This document shows positions 42,817-52,148 of a stretch of 64,000 nucleotides of DNA, in pieces (positions within the stretch are counted from its first letter, which is position 1; each line of letters begins with the position of its first letter). A program made the position numbers and the translations under genes. The DNA is taken from contig JBBDRB010000080.1 in the NCBI GenBank assembly GCA_040905685.1, positions 35,568 to 99,567 of the forward strand, read 5' to 3'. This stretch comes from JBBDMU01 sp040905685. Lineage in GTDB: Bacteria; Bacteroidota; Rhodothermia; Balneolales; Natronogracilivirgulaceae. The notes beneath the pieces were generated by a model, which searched no databases, was not told the origin of the DNA, and saw nothing but the letters and a program-made list of their open reading frames with translations.

Positions 42817-44556
42817 TCAGATGTTTCCCTTCTTAAGCTGGTCGGCGATATAATCGGAAGTCCGCATAGACAGGGCCAGGATAGTCCATGTGGGATTCTT
42901 GTCGGCCTGGGAGACAAATGATCCGGCGTCAACGACAAACAGGTTCTTGCACTCATGGGCCTGACCGTGCCTGTTGAGTACGGAGGTAGCCGGGTTATCT
43001 CCCATTCTGGTCGTGCCTACCTCGTGGATGATCCTTCCCGGGGCCAGCAGCCCGTACTGGGAATCGGGCCCCGGTTTGCTTCCGAGAAGCTCCCCGCCCA
43101 TGCTCGTCAGGATCTCCTCAAAGGTATCCTGCATGTGCCGGGCCTGCCGCACTTCATAATCCGTCCATTTATAGTTAAACCGGAGCACCGGGATACCGTA
43201 TTTATCTACGGTATTTGGATCGATTTCACAGTAGTTATCGTATTGGGGGACGCTTTCCCCTCTTCCGGCTATGCCCACGGTCGATCCGTAGATTTTGCGG
43301 ATGTCTTTTTTCAGGCCGGTACCGTAGCCCCCGTTCGGGGAGGGACTGCCCATTTCATCGGTAATGTACTTGCGCATGCTGTGCATATTGGCCCCGAAGC
43401 CGTAGGAAGGCATGCCCATGCCGCCGCCGTATTCCAGGTGATACCCCCGGGGAAAATCCTGTTTGTTATTATCCAGCCACCACGGGGAATACACATGAGC
43501 GCCGCCCACGCCGTCTTCGTTGTAGCGGTCACGGTCGATGAGGTCGGGTATGATGGCCGAGCGCCCCGCCCCGGTGGAATCATGCAGATACCGGCCCACC
43601 GTCCCGCTTCCGTTAGCGAGCCCGTCGGGATGGTTTGTGGATTTGGAATTGAGCAGGATGCGCGCCGATTCACAGGCCGAGGCGCCCAGAACCACCGTCT
43701 TGGCCCTGACCGTATAGACCTGCAGGTCGACTTTGCTGACATAGGAAATACCGGTGGCCAAACCCTGGTCATTGGTCGTTACCTCGCTGACCATGGCATG
43801 GGTATACAAATCCACGTTCCCCTGGCGCATGGCCGGCTGTACCAGGCAGGTGCCGGCCGAAAAATCCGCATACGCATTGCAGGCCCTGTTGCACTGGTTG
43901 CAGAAGAAGCAAACGCCCCGGTCGTTGTTGACCGGGCGGGTGAGTACCGATTTTCGCATGGGGATCACCGGAATATTGGCCTTTTCACCGCCGCGTTTAA
44001 TATACATTTCATGCAGGCGCGGTTTGGGTGGAGGAAGGAAGAACCCGTCCGGGTCGTTGGCCAGTCCCTCATTGGTTCCGAAGACCCCGATCATCCGGTC
44101 CACCTTATCATAGTAGGGCTTGATATCCTCATAGCCAATCGGCCAGTTATCGCCCAGCCCATCCTGGTCTTTACGCTTGAAATCCTTCGGTCCGAACCTC
44201 AGGGAGATACGCCCCCAGTGATTGGTCCTTCCGCCCAGCATCCGTGACCGGAACCAGTCGAAATTCGTTCCCCGGACATGGGTATAAGGCTCGCCGTCAA
44301 TTTCCCAGCCTCCCCATGCCGCATCAAAATCTCCAAAGGCCCGTACGGTACCGGCTCCCCGGCGCGGTGATTCCCAGGGCCACCGCATCTGGGTGCGGTA
44401 TTCTTCTTTGGCCGGATCAAAATCACCTCCCGCCTCCATGACGGCTACCGATAAACCGGCATTGGCCAGGGTCTTGGCAGCCATGCCGCCTCCGGCTCCC
44501 GAGCCGACAATTACAACGTCATATTCAGTGGCAGAAGCTTTACTTTGAAGACTCAT
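42817..44556 (-). CDS. GMC family FAD oxidoreductase (gluconate/glucoside dehydrogenase type, Fe-S bearing)
   Basis: Catalytic flavoprotein of 579 residues. The ADP-binding motif VIVGSGAGGGMAAKTL is near the N-terminus; the GMC C-terminus shows GTTRMGDNPATSVLN and ADKNPTWTILALSMR with the expected active-site pair. The cysteine cluster CFFCNQCNRAC (about residues 217-227) is shared with FAD-dependent glucose, gluconate and glucoside 3-dehydrogenases, where it holds a 3Fe-4S cluster. It has no signal of its own and would leave the cell with its Tat-exported partner at 42063. Likely role: oxidation of a sugar or sugar acid in the periplasm; the exact substrate is unknown. Confidence 0.92.
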   Translation of the reverse strand: MSLQSKASATEYDVVIVGSGAGGGMAAKTLANAGLSVAVMEAGGDFDPAKEEYRTQMRWPWESPRRGAGTVRAFGDFDAAWGGWEIDGEPYTHVRGTNFDWFRSRMLGGRTNHWGRISLRFGPKDFKRKDQDGLGDNWPIGYEDIKPYYDKVDRMIGVFGTNEGLANDPDGFFLPPPKPRLHEMYIKRGGEKANIPVIPMRKSVLTRPVNNDRGVCFFCNQCNRACNAYADFSAGTCLVQPAMRQGNVDLYTHAMVSEVTTNDQGLATGISYVSKVDLQVYTVRAKTVVLGASACESARILLNSKSTNHPDGLANGSGTVGRYLHDSTGAGRSAIIPDLIDRDRYNEDGVGGAHVYSPWWLDNNKQDFPRGYHLEYGGGMGMPSYGFGANMHSMRKYITDEMGSPSPNGGYGTGLKKDIRKIYGSTVGIAGRGESVPQYDNYCEIDPNTVDKYGIPVLRFNYKWTDYEVRQARHMQDTFEEILTSMGGELLGSKPGPDSQYGLLAPGRIIHEVGTTRMGDNPATSVLNRHGQAHECKNLFVVDAGSFVSQADKNPTWTILALSMRTSDYIADQLKKGNI

Positions 44557-44659
44557 ATCGTTTGATTTTCGTGGATCGGACCAGGGATTAAAACTTAATA
44601 ACCTTTGTGAATATATAATTTTTTCTGCCGATTGAAAATAAATAAAAAAAATGCGGTAA

Positions 44660-44699
44660 CAGGCTTTGGGTGACCGAAAATCGCTTACAATAAAGCCTG
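44660..44699. repeat. Inverted repeat in the GMC/uronate divergent spacer
   Basis: CAGGCTTT (44660-44667) and AAAGCCTG (44692-44699) form an 8-bp inverted repeat with 24 bases between. It lies midway between the divergent GMC gene and the uronate operon, just upstream of a promoter-like site at 44720-44749, so it may be an operator. No regulator gene is adjacent. Confidence 0.35.
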
Positions 44700-44719
44700 A
44701 TCTTTTATGAAAAGCCTTT

Positions 44720-44749
44720 TTGCAAGTACAAATTATAAAAGTATATTAG
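44720..44749 (+). promoter_or_regulatory. Candidate promoter of the uronate operon
   Basis: TTG at 44720-44722, a 19-base spacer and TATATTAG at 44742-44749 match the Bacteroidota TTG-N19-TAnnTTTG form with one mismatch. The start of the first gene, a TTG codon, is 31 bases further on. Confidence 0.45.
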
Positions 44750-44780
44750 GCATACGAAATACCAACCCAACCGGAATACC

Positions 44781-45755
44781 TTGAAGCCCATTTTTCGTGC
44801 AGTCCCCGTTTTAACACTTCTGCTGTTTACCCTGCTGTCCTGCGGCCGGCAATCTGACGTCACGGTAATCAAGCTGGGCCACGGACTGGATGTCACGCAT
44901 TCGGTTCATTTGGGCATGGAGCGTATGGCTGACCTGGTATATGAACGGTCCGGCGGAAAGATGCGCATTGACATTTACCCCAGCCAGCAGCTTGGTTCCG
45001 AAAGGGAGACCATTGAACTGTTGCAGATCGGCAGCCTGGGGATGACCAAGGTCTCGGCCAGTGTGATGGAAGGCTTTGCCCCGGCCTTCGATGTGTTCAA
45101 CGTTCCTTTTTTATTCCGCAATGATGAGCACCGGTTTAACATCTACGAGGGGGAAATCGGGAAAAGCATATTGATGAAAGGGGAACCTTTCTGGGTTCGC
45201 GGGCTTACCTATTATGATGCCGGCTTCCGGAGTTTTTATACCAAAGACCGGCCGGTGAACCACCCGGACGATCTGCGCGGCCTGCGCATCCGCGTTCAGG
45301 AAAGTCAGTCGTCCATACAGCTGGTCAACACAATGGGCGGCTCGGCTACCCCTATTTCCTGGGGGGAATTGTATACGGCCCTGCAGCAGGGCGTTGTGGA
45401 CGGCGCAGAAAATAATTTGCCCAGTTTTTATTTGTCCCGCCACTATGAAGTATGCGATTACCTGATCATGAACGAGCATACCTCCGTTCCCGACGTTTTG
45501 CTGATAAGCACCTTTGTCTGGGACAGCCTGACCCGGGAAGAACAGGAGCTCTTGCAGGCGGCGGCCGACGAATCCTATCATTACCAGAAGACCTTATGGG
45601 AGAAAGCCAGCAACGACGCCCTGGCGCGCGTCAAGGAGGCCGGTATTGAAGTTATCTATCCCGACAAGCAGCCCTTTGTGGACGGGGTCCAGACGTTGTA
45701 TGCCAATTACAGGCCGGATTTGAAGGACCTTATTCAGTTAATACAGGCGCAATAG
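44781..45755 (+). CDS. dctP: TRAP transporter substrate-binding protein (DctP family)
   Basis: Periplasmic solute receptor, 324 residues, made as a lipoprotein (LLFTLLSC, Cys 21). It starts with TTG; no ATG fits the signal peptide. Family landmarks: VIKLGHGLDVTHSVHLGMERM, GKMRIDIYPSQQLGSERE, the carboxylate-binding Arg in DLRGLRIRVQES, and the QQGVVDGAENN block. DctP receptors of this type bind organic acids, and the following genes for uronate catabolism point to glucuronate, galacturonate or an unsaturated uronate. It is followed one base later by DctQ. Confidence 0.94.
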   Translation: MKPIFRAVPVLTLLLFTLLSCGRQSDVTVIKLGHGLDVTHSVHLGMERMADLVYERSGGKMRIDIYPSQQLGSERETIELLQIGSLGMTKVSASVMEGFAPAFDVFNVPFLFRNDEHRFNIYEGEIGKSILMKGEPFWVRGLTYYDAGFRSFYTKDRPVNHPDDLRGLRIRVQESQSSIQLVNTMGGSATPISWGELYTALQQGVVDGAENNLPSFYLSRHYEVCDYLIMNEHTSVPDVLLISTFVWDSLTREEQELLQAAADESYHYQKTLWEKASNDALARVKEAGIEVIYPDKQPFVDGVQTLYANYRPDLKDLIQLIQAQ

Positions 45756-45756
45756 C

Positions 45757-46278
45757 ATGGAAAAGCTTAAACTAGTGATAGACAAATACCTATCCTGGCT
45801 GTTAATCGCCACTATGGCCATCATGGTGGTCAACGTTTTGTGGCAGGTATTTTCCCGGTTTTTTCTGGAAACCCCCAGTTCGGTTACCGAAGAGCTTGCA
45901 CGTTATCTGCTGATGTGGATCGGACTGACAGGCGGGGCTTACGCCTACAGCCAGGGCATGCATCTGGCCCTGGATCTGCTCACGGAAAAACTCCGGGGCC
46001 GCCGCAAAGCCTATTCCGGGATTCTTATTCATTCGCTCATTGGTGCCTTCACGGCCGGAGCCTTCATCTATGGCGGAGCCCGCCTGGTCTACATTACCCT
46101 GGTGCTGGACCAAACGTCTGCAGCATTGCAGATCCCCATGGGCTATGTCTATATGGCCATTCCCGTTAGCGGGATGCTCATCGTGTTTTACTCCCTTTAT
46201 TATATTCGGGAAAACCTTGCGAATGTTGATGCCCCTCCTGAGCACCAAAGGGATTCTTCCGATATCCAAGTTGAATAA
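45757..46278 (+). CDS. dctQ: TRAP transporter small permease subunit (DctQ)
   Basis: Small membrane subunit of 173 residues with four helices (about 12-33, 48-65, 85-108 and 127-148). The family marks WQVFSRFFLETPSSVTEELARYLLMWIGL and ALDLL are visible. It works with DctM to carry the receptor-bound acid into the cell on a Na+ gradient. It starts one base after the DctP stop, and DctM starts 15 bases after its stop. Confidence 0.94.
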   Translation: MEKLKLVIDKYLSWLLIATMAIMVVNVLWQVFSRFFLETPSSVTEELARYLLMWIGLTGGAYAYSQGMHLALDLLTEKLRGRRKAYSGILIHSLIGAFTAGAFIYGGARLVYITLVLDQTSAALQIPMGYVYMAIPVSGMLIVFYSLYYIRENLANVDAPPEHQRDSSDIQVE

Positions 46279-46293
46279 ATAATACTATCGTTT

Positions 46294-47592
46294 ATGGACT
46301 TTACCGGTGTCGTTGTACTCTTAGCCAGCTTTGTTATACTGTTGTTCTTAGGCATACCCATAGCTTTCGTAATCGGTATTTCTACCTTGCTTACCATGCT
46401 GGTGAGCATAGACGGCGGTGCGGCCCTCACCACCATAGCCCAGCGCATGGCCACGGGCCTGGATAGCTTCGCCCTGCTGGCCATCCCTTTTTTTATACTG
46501 GCCGGACAGCTCATGAACAGCGGAGGCATAGCCCGCCGGCTTGTCGATTTCGGAAAGACGCTGGTCGGTATGCTGCCGGGCGGTCTGGCTTATGTAAACG
46601 TGATCGCGGCGATGCTGATGGGCGCCATCTCGGGTTCGGCCGTGGCGGCGGCTTCGGCCATAGGGGGCTTTATGGGACCACAGATGAAAAAGGAAGGGTA
46701 TAAGGAAGAATTCAGCGCCGCGGTAAACATCACCTCCTCGACCACCGGCCTGCTTATCCCTCCCAGTAATATCCTGATCGTCTATTCGCTGGCCAGCGGG
46801 GGGGTATCCATAGCCGCCTTGTTCCTGGCGGGGTATATCCCGGGTTTGCTGGTGGGCTTGTCTATTATGTTCGTAGCCGGGTACCATGCTTTCCGCAATA
46901 AATACAAGGTATCCGACCGGGTGCCGCTGAAGGAAGCCGTCGCCAAATTTTTGGATGCCATTCCCAGCCTGTTCCTGATCATTCTGGTGATGGGAGGCAT
47001 CATCATGGGCATCTTTACGGCCACCGAAGCGGCCGCCGTAGCTGTTTTGTATACGCTGGTCCTGTCGGTGATGATCTACCGGGAGATCGGCTGGAGCGAC
47101 CTGCCGTCCGTGCTGCTGAAGAGCACCAGCACCACGGCTATCGTTATGCTGCTGATCGCCACATCGATGAGCATGTCCTGGGTGATGTCCTATGAAAACA
47201 TTCCCCAGAACGTCAGCAATGCCCTGATCACGCTTTCCGACAATCCCTTCGTCATCCTGATCATTATCAATATCATCCTCCTGTCGGTGGGGGCCTTTCT
47301 GGACATGACGCCGGCCGTTCTGATCTTTACGCCCATATTCCTGCCCGTGGTAATGGAACTGGGCATGGATCCGGTCCATTTCGGCATCATCATGGTCCTT
47401 AACCTCTCTGTGGGTTTGTGCACGCCGCCGGTGGGCACGCTGCTATTTGTTGGGTGCGGCATTGCCAATGTCAGCATAGTCAAGGTAATCAAGCCTTTGC
47501 TCCCCATATTTGCCGCCATGGTCATTTCCCTTATGTTAGTGACCTTTTTTCCCTGGATCAGCTTATATTTGCCGAGGCTGTTCGGGTTTTAG
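46294..47592 (+). CDS. dctM: TRAP transporter large permease subunit (DctM)
   Basis: Transport channel subunit of 432 residues with about 12 helices. Typical blocks are FLGIPIAFVIGISTL, PFFILAGQLMNSGGIARRLVDF, SGSAVAAASAIGGFMGPQM, STTGLLIPPSNILIVYS and PPVGTLLFVGCGIA. It closes the transporter trio, ahead of the uronate isomerase gene, and completes a Na+-dependent uronate uptake system. Confidence 0.95.
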   Translation: MDFTGVVVLLASFVILLFLGIPIAFVIGISTLLTMLVSIDGGAALTTIAQRMATGLDSFALLAIPFFILAGQLMNSGGIARRLVDFGKTLVGMLPGGLAYVNVIAAMLMGAISGSAVAAASAIGGFMGPQMKKEGYKEEFSAAVNITSSTTGLLIPPSNILIVYSLASGGVSIAALFLAGYIPGLLVGLSIMFVAGYHAFRNKYKVSDRVPLKEAVAKFLDAIPSLFLIILVMGGIIMGIFTATEAAAVAVLYTLVLSVMIYREIGWSDLPSVLLKSTSTTAIVMLLIATSMSMSWVMSYENIPQNVSNALITLSDNPFVILIIINIILLSVGAFLDMTPAVLIFTPIFLPVVMELGMDPVHFGIIMVLNLSVGLCTPPVGTLLFVGCGIANVSIVKVIKPLLPIFAAMVISLMLVTFFPWISLYLPRLFGF

Positions 47593-47652
47593 TCTACCGG
47601 TGAGAAGATCACCCCGGTCCTTTTATTTTTAAAATTATTGGTTTGGTTGGAA

Positions 47653-49068
47653 ATGAATAAAATGTTGGATGAAGAATATATTAAAGAAGACTTTTTATTA
47701 AAGACAAAAACAGCCAGAGAGTTGTACCGGGTCGTCAGGAACCTCCCTATCATAGACTTCCATTGTCATTTGCCGCCTGAAGATATTGCCGGCGATACCC
47801 TGTATGCGAACATGGCGCAAATATGGCTGGCCGGCGATCACTATAAGTGGAGGGCCATGCGGGTATGCGGCGTAGACGAACAGTACATTACCGGACAGGC
47901 CTCCGATTGGGAGAAGTTTTATGCCTTTGCCCGGTCCGTTCCCAAAATGCTGCGCAATCCCCTGTACCACTGGACCCATTTGGAGTTGAAGCGCCCTTTC
48001 GGCATCTCCGACCGGCTGCTGAACGAATACACCGCAGAATCGGTCTGGGAGGAGTGCAACGACAAGCTGAGCAGCCGGGATTTTTCAGCCCGGTCCATCC
48101 TCAGGAACATGAACGTGGAGGTGGTCTGCACCACCGACGATGCGGTCGACAGCCTGGAACACCATAAGCAGATGCAGGGCGACGCCTCGTTGACCATGAA
48201 GCCCACCTTCCGTCCGGACCGGGGCATGCAGATCGGGAGGGGGGAAGCATTTACCGCCTGGGTGGGGCAGCTGTCCAGGAGAAGCGATACGGACATCACC
48301 ACCGTTAGGCATTTCATGGAGGCCCTGCGCAACCGTCATGATTTTTTTGCGGAAATGGGCTGCCGGGCTTCCGACAGCGGGATTGAGGAACCCTACGACG
48401 ATGAATATACCGGGAAGGAAATTGAGCAGATATTCGATAAAGCCATGCAGAACAAACCGGTCTCCGTCGGGGAGGACCGCAAGTTCAAATCCATGATGTT
48501 GCATGAACTGGCGCTGATGAACCATGAAAAGGGCTGGGTTTTCCAGCTTCACATCGGAGCCCTGCGTAATAATAATACGCGCATGCACCGTAAACTGGGG
48601 CCGGATTCCGGGTACGACTCCATGGGGGATCCTGAGATGGCCCGACCGTTGTCGCGCTTCCTCGATCGCCTTGATTCAACGGACCGTCTGCCGAAAACGA
48701 TCCTGTATAACCTGAATCCCACCCATAACGAGGTATTTGCAACTATGGCCGGTAATTTTCAGGATGGGCGCACCCCCGGGAAGATACAGCACGGACCGGC
48801 ATGGTGGTTCCTGGATCAGAAAGACGGGATGGAGAAGCAGCTTAACTCGCTGTCTAATATGGGTCTTTTGAGCCATTTTGTAGGCATGATCACCGACTCG
48901 AGAAGCTTTCTCTCCTTTCCGCGCCATGAATATTACCGCCGGCTGGTATGTGATATGCTCGGCGATGAAATAGAAACCGGGTTGATTCCGCAAGACCGGA
49001 CACTTGTAGAAAATCTTTTGGAAGATATTTGTTATAATAACGCTCTGAAATATTTCAACCTTGAATAA
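47653..49068 (+). CDS. uxaC: Glucuronate/galacturonate isomerase
   Basis: Isomerises D-glucuronate to fructuronate or D-galacturonate to tagaturonate. The 471-residue amidohydrolase-like protein has the metal-binding HCH near the N-terminus (IIDFHCHLPPEDIA, His 37 and 39), a CTTDDAVDSL segment, the QLHIGALRNNNTRMHRKLGPD block and the late GMITDSRSFLSFPRHEYYRR. Length fits the family. I chose ATG 47653; a TTG at 47638 also lies in frame. It sits between the TRAP genes and the cupin gene. A fructuronate reductase (UxaB) and a mannonate dehydratase (UxuA) are not recognised in the window. Confidence 0.95.
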   Translation: MNKMLDEEYIKEDFLLKTKTARELYRVVRNLPIIDFHCHLPPEDIAGDTLYANMAQIWLAGDHYKWRAMRVCGVDEQYITGQASDWEKFYAFARSVPKMLRNPLYHWTHLELKRPFGISDRLLNEYTAESVWEECNDKLSSRDFSARSILRNMNVEVVCTTDDAVDSLEHHKQMQGDASLTMKPTFRPDRGMQIGRGEAFTAWVGQLSRRSDTDITTVRHFMEALRNRHDFFAEMGCRASDSGIEEPYDDEYTGKEIEQIFDKAMQNKPVSVGEDRKFKSMMLHELALMNHEKGWVFQLHIGALRNNNTRMHRKLGPDSGYDSMGDPEMARPLSRFLDRLDSTDRLPKTILYNLNPTHNEVFATMAGNFQDGRTPGKIQHGPAWWFLDQKDGMEKQLNSLSNMGLLSHFVGMITDSRSFLSFPRHEYYRRLVCDMLGDEIETGLIPQDRTLVENLLEDICYNNALKYFNLE

Positions 49069-49102
49069 TATTAACCGGACAAAAAATAATAAACGAATAG
49101 AA

Positions 49103-49564
49103 ATGACAATAGCAGATTTAAATAAGATAACAGGACGCAGGTTTCCTGCCCGCAGATACACCCGGAATCTCATCGGCGGTGCATCCCCCATTCAGGCGGA
49201 TGCTTTTTCGATGGGGCTGGTTGAACTCGAGCCCAAAGGCGGACAGGTACCCTGGCATAACCAGGAGCAGGAAGAAATATATTTTATTCTCGAGGGGGAA
49301 GGAGAGATGTGCCTCGGCTCGGAACGCTCTACGGTCAGTTCCGGGCAGGCGGTCTATATACCGCCTCAGGTGTATCACCAGTTAACCAATACGGGCACGG
49401 AAACGATGAAGATGATGTACTGCTACGGCCCGGCCGGCGACGTCGCCCACTGGCGTCAGGAACTGGAAGGGACCCTTCCCAAAGCCGGCGTTGACGTGCC
49501 GGCCCTGCCCGCTGGAGCCTGGGCCCAGTGTACCGATGCACCCAAAGATCAGAAAGGTTCATAA
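49103..49564 (+). CDS. Cupin domain protein, likely in uronate catabolism
   Basis: A single cupin barrel of 153 residues. Motif 1 carries the metal-type ligands in PWHNQEQEEIYFILEGEGEM and motif 2 the late His in PPQVYHQLTNTG. Its place between uxaC and the Gfo/Idh gene suggests an isomerase or sugar-binding role; KdgF-type cupins act on unsaturated uronates in similar clusters, but KdgF itself was not recognised here. ATG 49103 is chosen because the open frame before it overlaps uxaC and lacks a domain match. Confidence 0.85.
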   Translation: MTIADLNKITGRRFPARRYTRNLIGGASPIQADAFSMGLVELEPKGGQVPWHNQEQEEIYFILEGEGEMCLGSERSTVSSGQAVYIPPQVYHQLTNTGTETMKMMYCYGPAGDVAHWRQELEGTLPKAGVDVPALPAGAWAQCTDAPKDQKGS

Positions 49565-49566
49565 TC

Positions 49567-50727
49567 ATGGAAAATACTATTAAAACACATACGATCGGCA
49601 TTATTATGAACGGCGTTACCGGACGCATGGGCAAAAACCAGCACCTGCTTCGTTCCATCCTCCCCATCATCAGGCAGGGGGGCGTCAGGATCAGCGACAA
49701 CGAAGTGATCATGCCCCGTCCGGTCCTGGTGGGACGCAATGAAGCAAGGCTGCGCAAGCTGGCCGGGGAGACGGGCATAGCAGACTGGACCACCGACCTG
49801 GACAAGGTACTGGCCGATGAGGCCTACCCCGTCTACTTCGATGCGCAGACCACGGATATGCGGTTCAGGAGCGTTAAGAAAGCCATTGCCGCCGGCAAGC
49901 ACATCTATTGCGAGAAGCCTACGGCCCTGAACACCTCCGATGCCATTGAACTGCATAGACTGGCCGAAAAGAAAGGGATCAAGCACGGCGTGGTCCAGGA
50001 TAAGCTCTGGCTGCCGGGCCTGATCAAGCTTAAACAGCTTATGGAGCAGGATTTTTTCGGTAAGATCCTATCGGTGAAAGCCGATTTTGGATACTGGGTA
50101 TTCGAAGGCGACACCGTCCCGGCCCAGCGTCCGTCGTGGAACTACAAGAAGGAAGCCGGAGGGGGGATCATCCTGGATATGTTCTGCCACTGGCGCTATG
50201 TGCTCGATAACCTGTTTGGAAATGTTCGATCCGTTTCCTGCCTGGGCGCAACCCATGTGGATACGCGCTATGAGGAAGACGGAACCCCCTATAAAGCCAC
50301 CGCCGAGGATGCGGCTTATGCCATCTTCGAGCTGGAGGGAGGGGTGATCGCCCAGTTCAATTCTTCCTGGACGACCCGGGTACGACGCGACGATCTGGTT
50401 ACCTTTCAGGTTGACGGGACCCGGGGATCGGCCGTGGCCGGACTGCGGGAGGTATGGCTGCAGCCGTATTCATCCACCCCGCGACCGACCTGGAATCCGG
50501 ATATCGACAATCCCCACACCTTCAACGACAACTGGGTGAAGATGCCTGCTCAGCAGGAGTACGACAATGCCTTTAAGATCCAGTGGGAGCTTTTTTTGCG
50601 TCACATTGTGAAGGATGAGCCTTTCCGCTGGAATCTGCTGGAAGCGGCCAAAGGCTCACAACTGGCCGATATAGGCTATGAGGCCTCGGAAAAAAGAGCC
50701 TGGCTTCCCATACCCTCCTTAACATGA
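49567..50727 (+). CDS. Gfo/Idh/MocA family oxidoreductase
   Basis: NAD(P)-dependent sugar oxidoreductase of 386 residues. A Rossmann motif GIIMNGVTGRMGKNQHLL is followed by FDAQTTDMRF, the EKPTALNTSDAIELH block with the conserved Lys, and a beta-sheet C-terminal domain. There is no Tat or Sec signal, so it acts in the cytoplasm. It lies two bases after the cupin gene and ahead of the GH88-like gene, so it probably oxidises or reduces the sugar released by that hydrolase. The exact step, for example a uronate reduction replacing UxaB, cannot be proved from sequence. Confidence 0.9.
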   Translation: MENTIKTHTIGIIMNGVTGRMGKNQHLLRSILPIIRQGGVRISDNEVIMPRPVLVGRNEARLRKLAGETGIADWTTDLDKVLADEAYPVYFDAQTTDMRFRSVKKAIAAGKHIYCEKPTALNTSDAIELHRLAEKKGIKHGVVQDKLWLPGLIKLKQLMEQDFFGKILSVKADFGYWVFEGDTVPAQRPSWNYKKEAGGGIILDMFCHWRYVLDNLFGNVRSVSCLGATHVDTRYEEDGTPYKATAEDAAYAIFELEGGVIAQFNSSWTTRVRRDDLVTFQVDGTRGSAVAGLREVWLQPYSSTPRPTWNPDIDNPHTFNDNWVKMPAQQEYDNAFKIQWELFLRHIVKDEPFRWNLLEAAKGSQLADIGYEASEKRAWLPIPSLT

Positions 50728-50753
50728 TCTAAAACAGATAAAATAAGTTATAA

Positions 50754-52148
50754 ATGGAAATACAGAAAGACCTGCAGGCCTCCGGGCTGCGCAAACCCCT
50801 TGACCGATTCTGGGAGCTGTCGGCTGAAAAGATCCGGCTGATCCGCAAAGAATACGATCCCTCGAAAGGCTCGCCGGTGTTTACCGAACGCGGCAAGTAC
50901 ACCACCCGCGGATGGACCGAATGGACCCAGGGTTTCCAGTTCGGGGCGGAGATTATCCAGTTTGATGCCACCGGTGAACGGGAGTTTCTGGAACTGGGGC
51001 GAACGGCCACCCTGGAGCTGATGGCCCCGCACATCACCCATATCGGCGTTCATGACCATGGTTTCAATAATGTAAGTACCTATGGCGCCCTGAGGCGACT
51101 GCTGCTGGAAGGCAAAATAGAATCAACGGAATGGGAACGGTCATTTTACGACCTGGCCCTGAAATGCACCGGGGCCGTACAGGCCGCCCGGTGGACTCCC
51201 ACGGCTAACGGGGAAGGGTTTATCCACTCGTTCAACGGCCCGCATTCACTGTTCGTCGATACCATCCGGACGCTGAGGGCCCTGGCGCTCAGCCATCAGC
51301 TGGGTCATGTTTTGTTTGGGGAAAATGACCGGCAGTTCTCGCTTTTGGAGCGGCTCATCCATCATGCCCGTAACACGGCCGCCCATAATGTGTATTACGG
51401 CGAGGGGCGTGACCGTTATGACCTCCCAGGCCGGACGGCCCATGAGGCCGTATTTAACGTGAACGACGGGCAGTTCCGGTGCCCGAATTCCCAGCAGGGC
51501 TATTCCCCGTTTTCGACCTGGACGCGGGGACTCAGCTGGGCGATGTGCGGATTTGCCGAGCAGCTTGAATTCCTGGATACTCTTGGCGATGAAGAGCTCG
51601 AACCGCTGGGCGGGCGCGCCGGCATCGAAGCCATGATGCGCAAGGCGGCCGTGGCTAGCTGCGATTTCTACATCGCGAATTCTTCGCTGGACGGAATTCC
51701 CTACTGGGATACCGGCGCACCGCAAATACACCGGCTGGGCGATTATACCCGGTCGGCGGCCGATCCTTATAATGAATTCGAACCGGTGGACAGTTCGGCT
51801 GCGGCCATCGGCGCCCAGGGGCTTCTGCGACTGGGCCATTACCTGAACGCCAAAGGAGAGAAGGATAAAGGCTCCCGCTACTGGCAGGCCGGGCTGAGTG
51901 TGGCCCGGACCCTGCTGGAAGAACCCTACCTGAGCACGGAACCCGCCCATCAGGGGATGCTGCTGCATTCGGTGTATCATCAGCCCAACGGCTGGGACTA
52001 TATTCCCCCCGGCCAGCACGTGCCCTGTGGCGAGTCCAGCATGTGGGGCGATTACCACATCCGCGAAATGGCGTTGTATCTGACCCGGATTGCGGACAAC
52101 CATCCTTATTACACATTCTTCACCGGCACGGAAGGGATTCGCTCATGA
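50754..52148 (+). CDS. Glycoside hydrolase family 88-like unsaturated uronyl hydrolase
   Basis: Predicted (alpha/alpha)6-barrel enzyme of 464 residues that releases a 4,5-unsaturated uronate from lyase products. Both key Asp residues of unsaturated glucuronyl hydrolases can be matched: D101 in GVHDHGFNNVSTYG and D169 in FVDTIRTLRALALSH. The later STWTRGLSWAMCGF stands where the family has SWARGQAW. No signal peptide is seen, so it acts on oligosaccharides after uptake. The stop overlaps the next ATG (ATGA), which ties it to the SDR gene. Together with uxaC and the TRAP system this implies unsaturated uronate oligomers as food. Confidence 0.85.
   Translation: MEIQKDLQASGLRKPLDRFWELSAEKIRLIRKEYDPSKGSPVFTERGKYTTRGWTEWTQGFQFGAEIIQFDATGEREFLELGRTATLELMAPHITHIGVHDHGFNNVSTYGALRRLLLEGKIESTEWERSFYDLALKCTGAVQAARWTPTANGEGFIHSFNGPHSLFVDTIRTLRALALSHQLGHVLFGENDRQFSLLERLIHHARNTAAHNVYYGEGRDRYDLPGRTAHEAVFNVNDGQFRCPNSQQGYSPFSTWTRGLSWAMCGFAEQLEFLDTLGDEELEPLGGRAGIEAMMRKAAVASCDFYIANSSLDGIPYWDTGAPQIHRLGDYTRSAADPYNEFEPVDSSAAAIGAQGLLRLGHYLNAKGEKDKGSRYWQAGLSVARTLLEEPYLSTEPAHQGMLLHSVYHQPNGWDYIPPGQHVPCGESSMWGDYHIREMALYLTRIADNHPYYTFFTGTEGIRS

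Noticed and set aside
42955..44247. Open frame of 430 codons on the plus strand opposite the GMC dehydrogenase
   Set aside because: Antisense to a clear GMC gene; low-complexity composition without family features.
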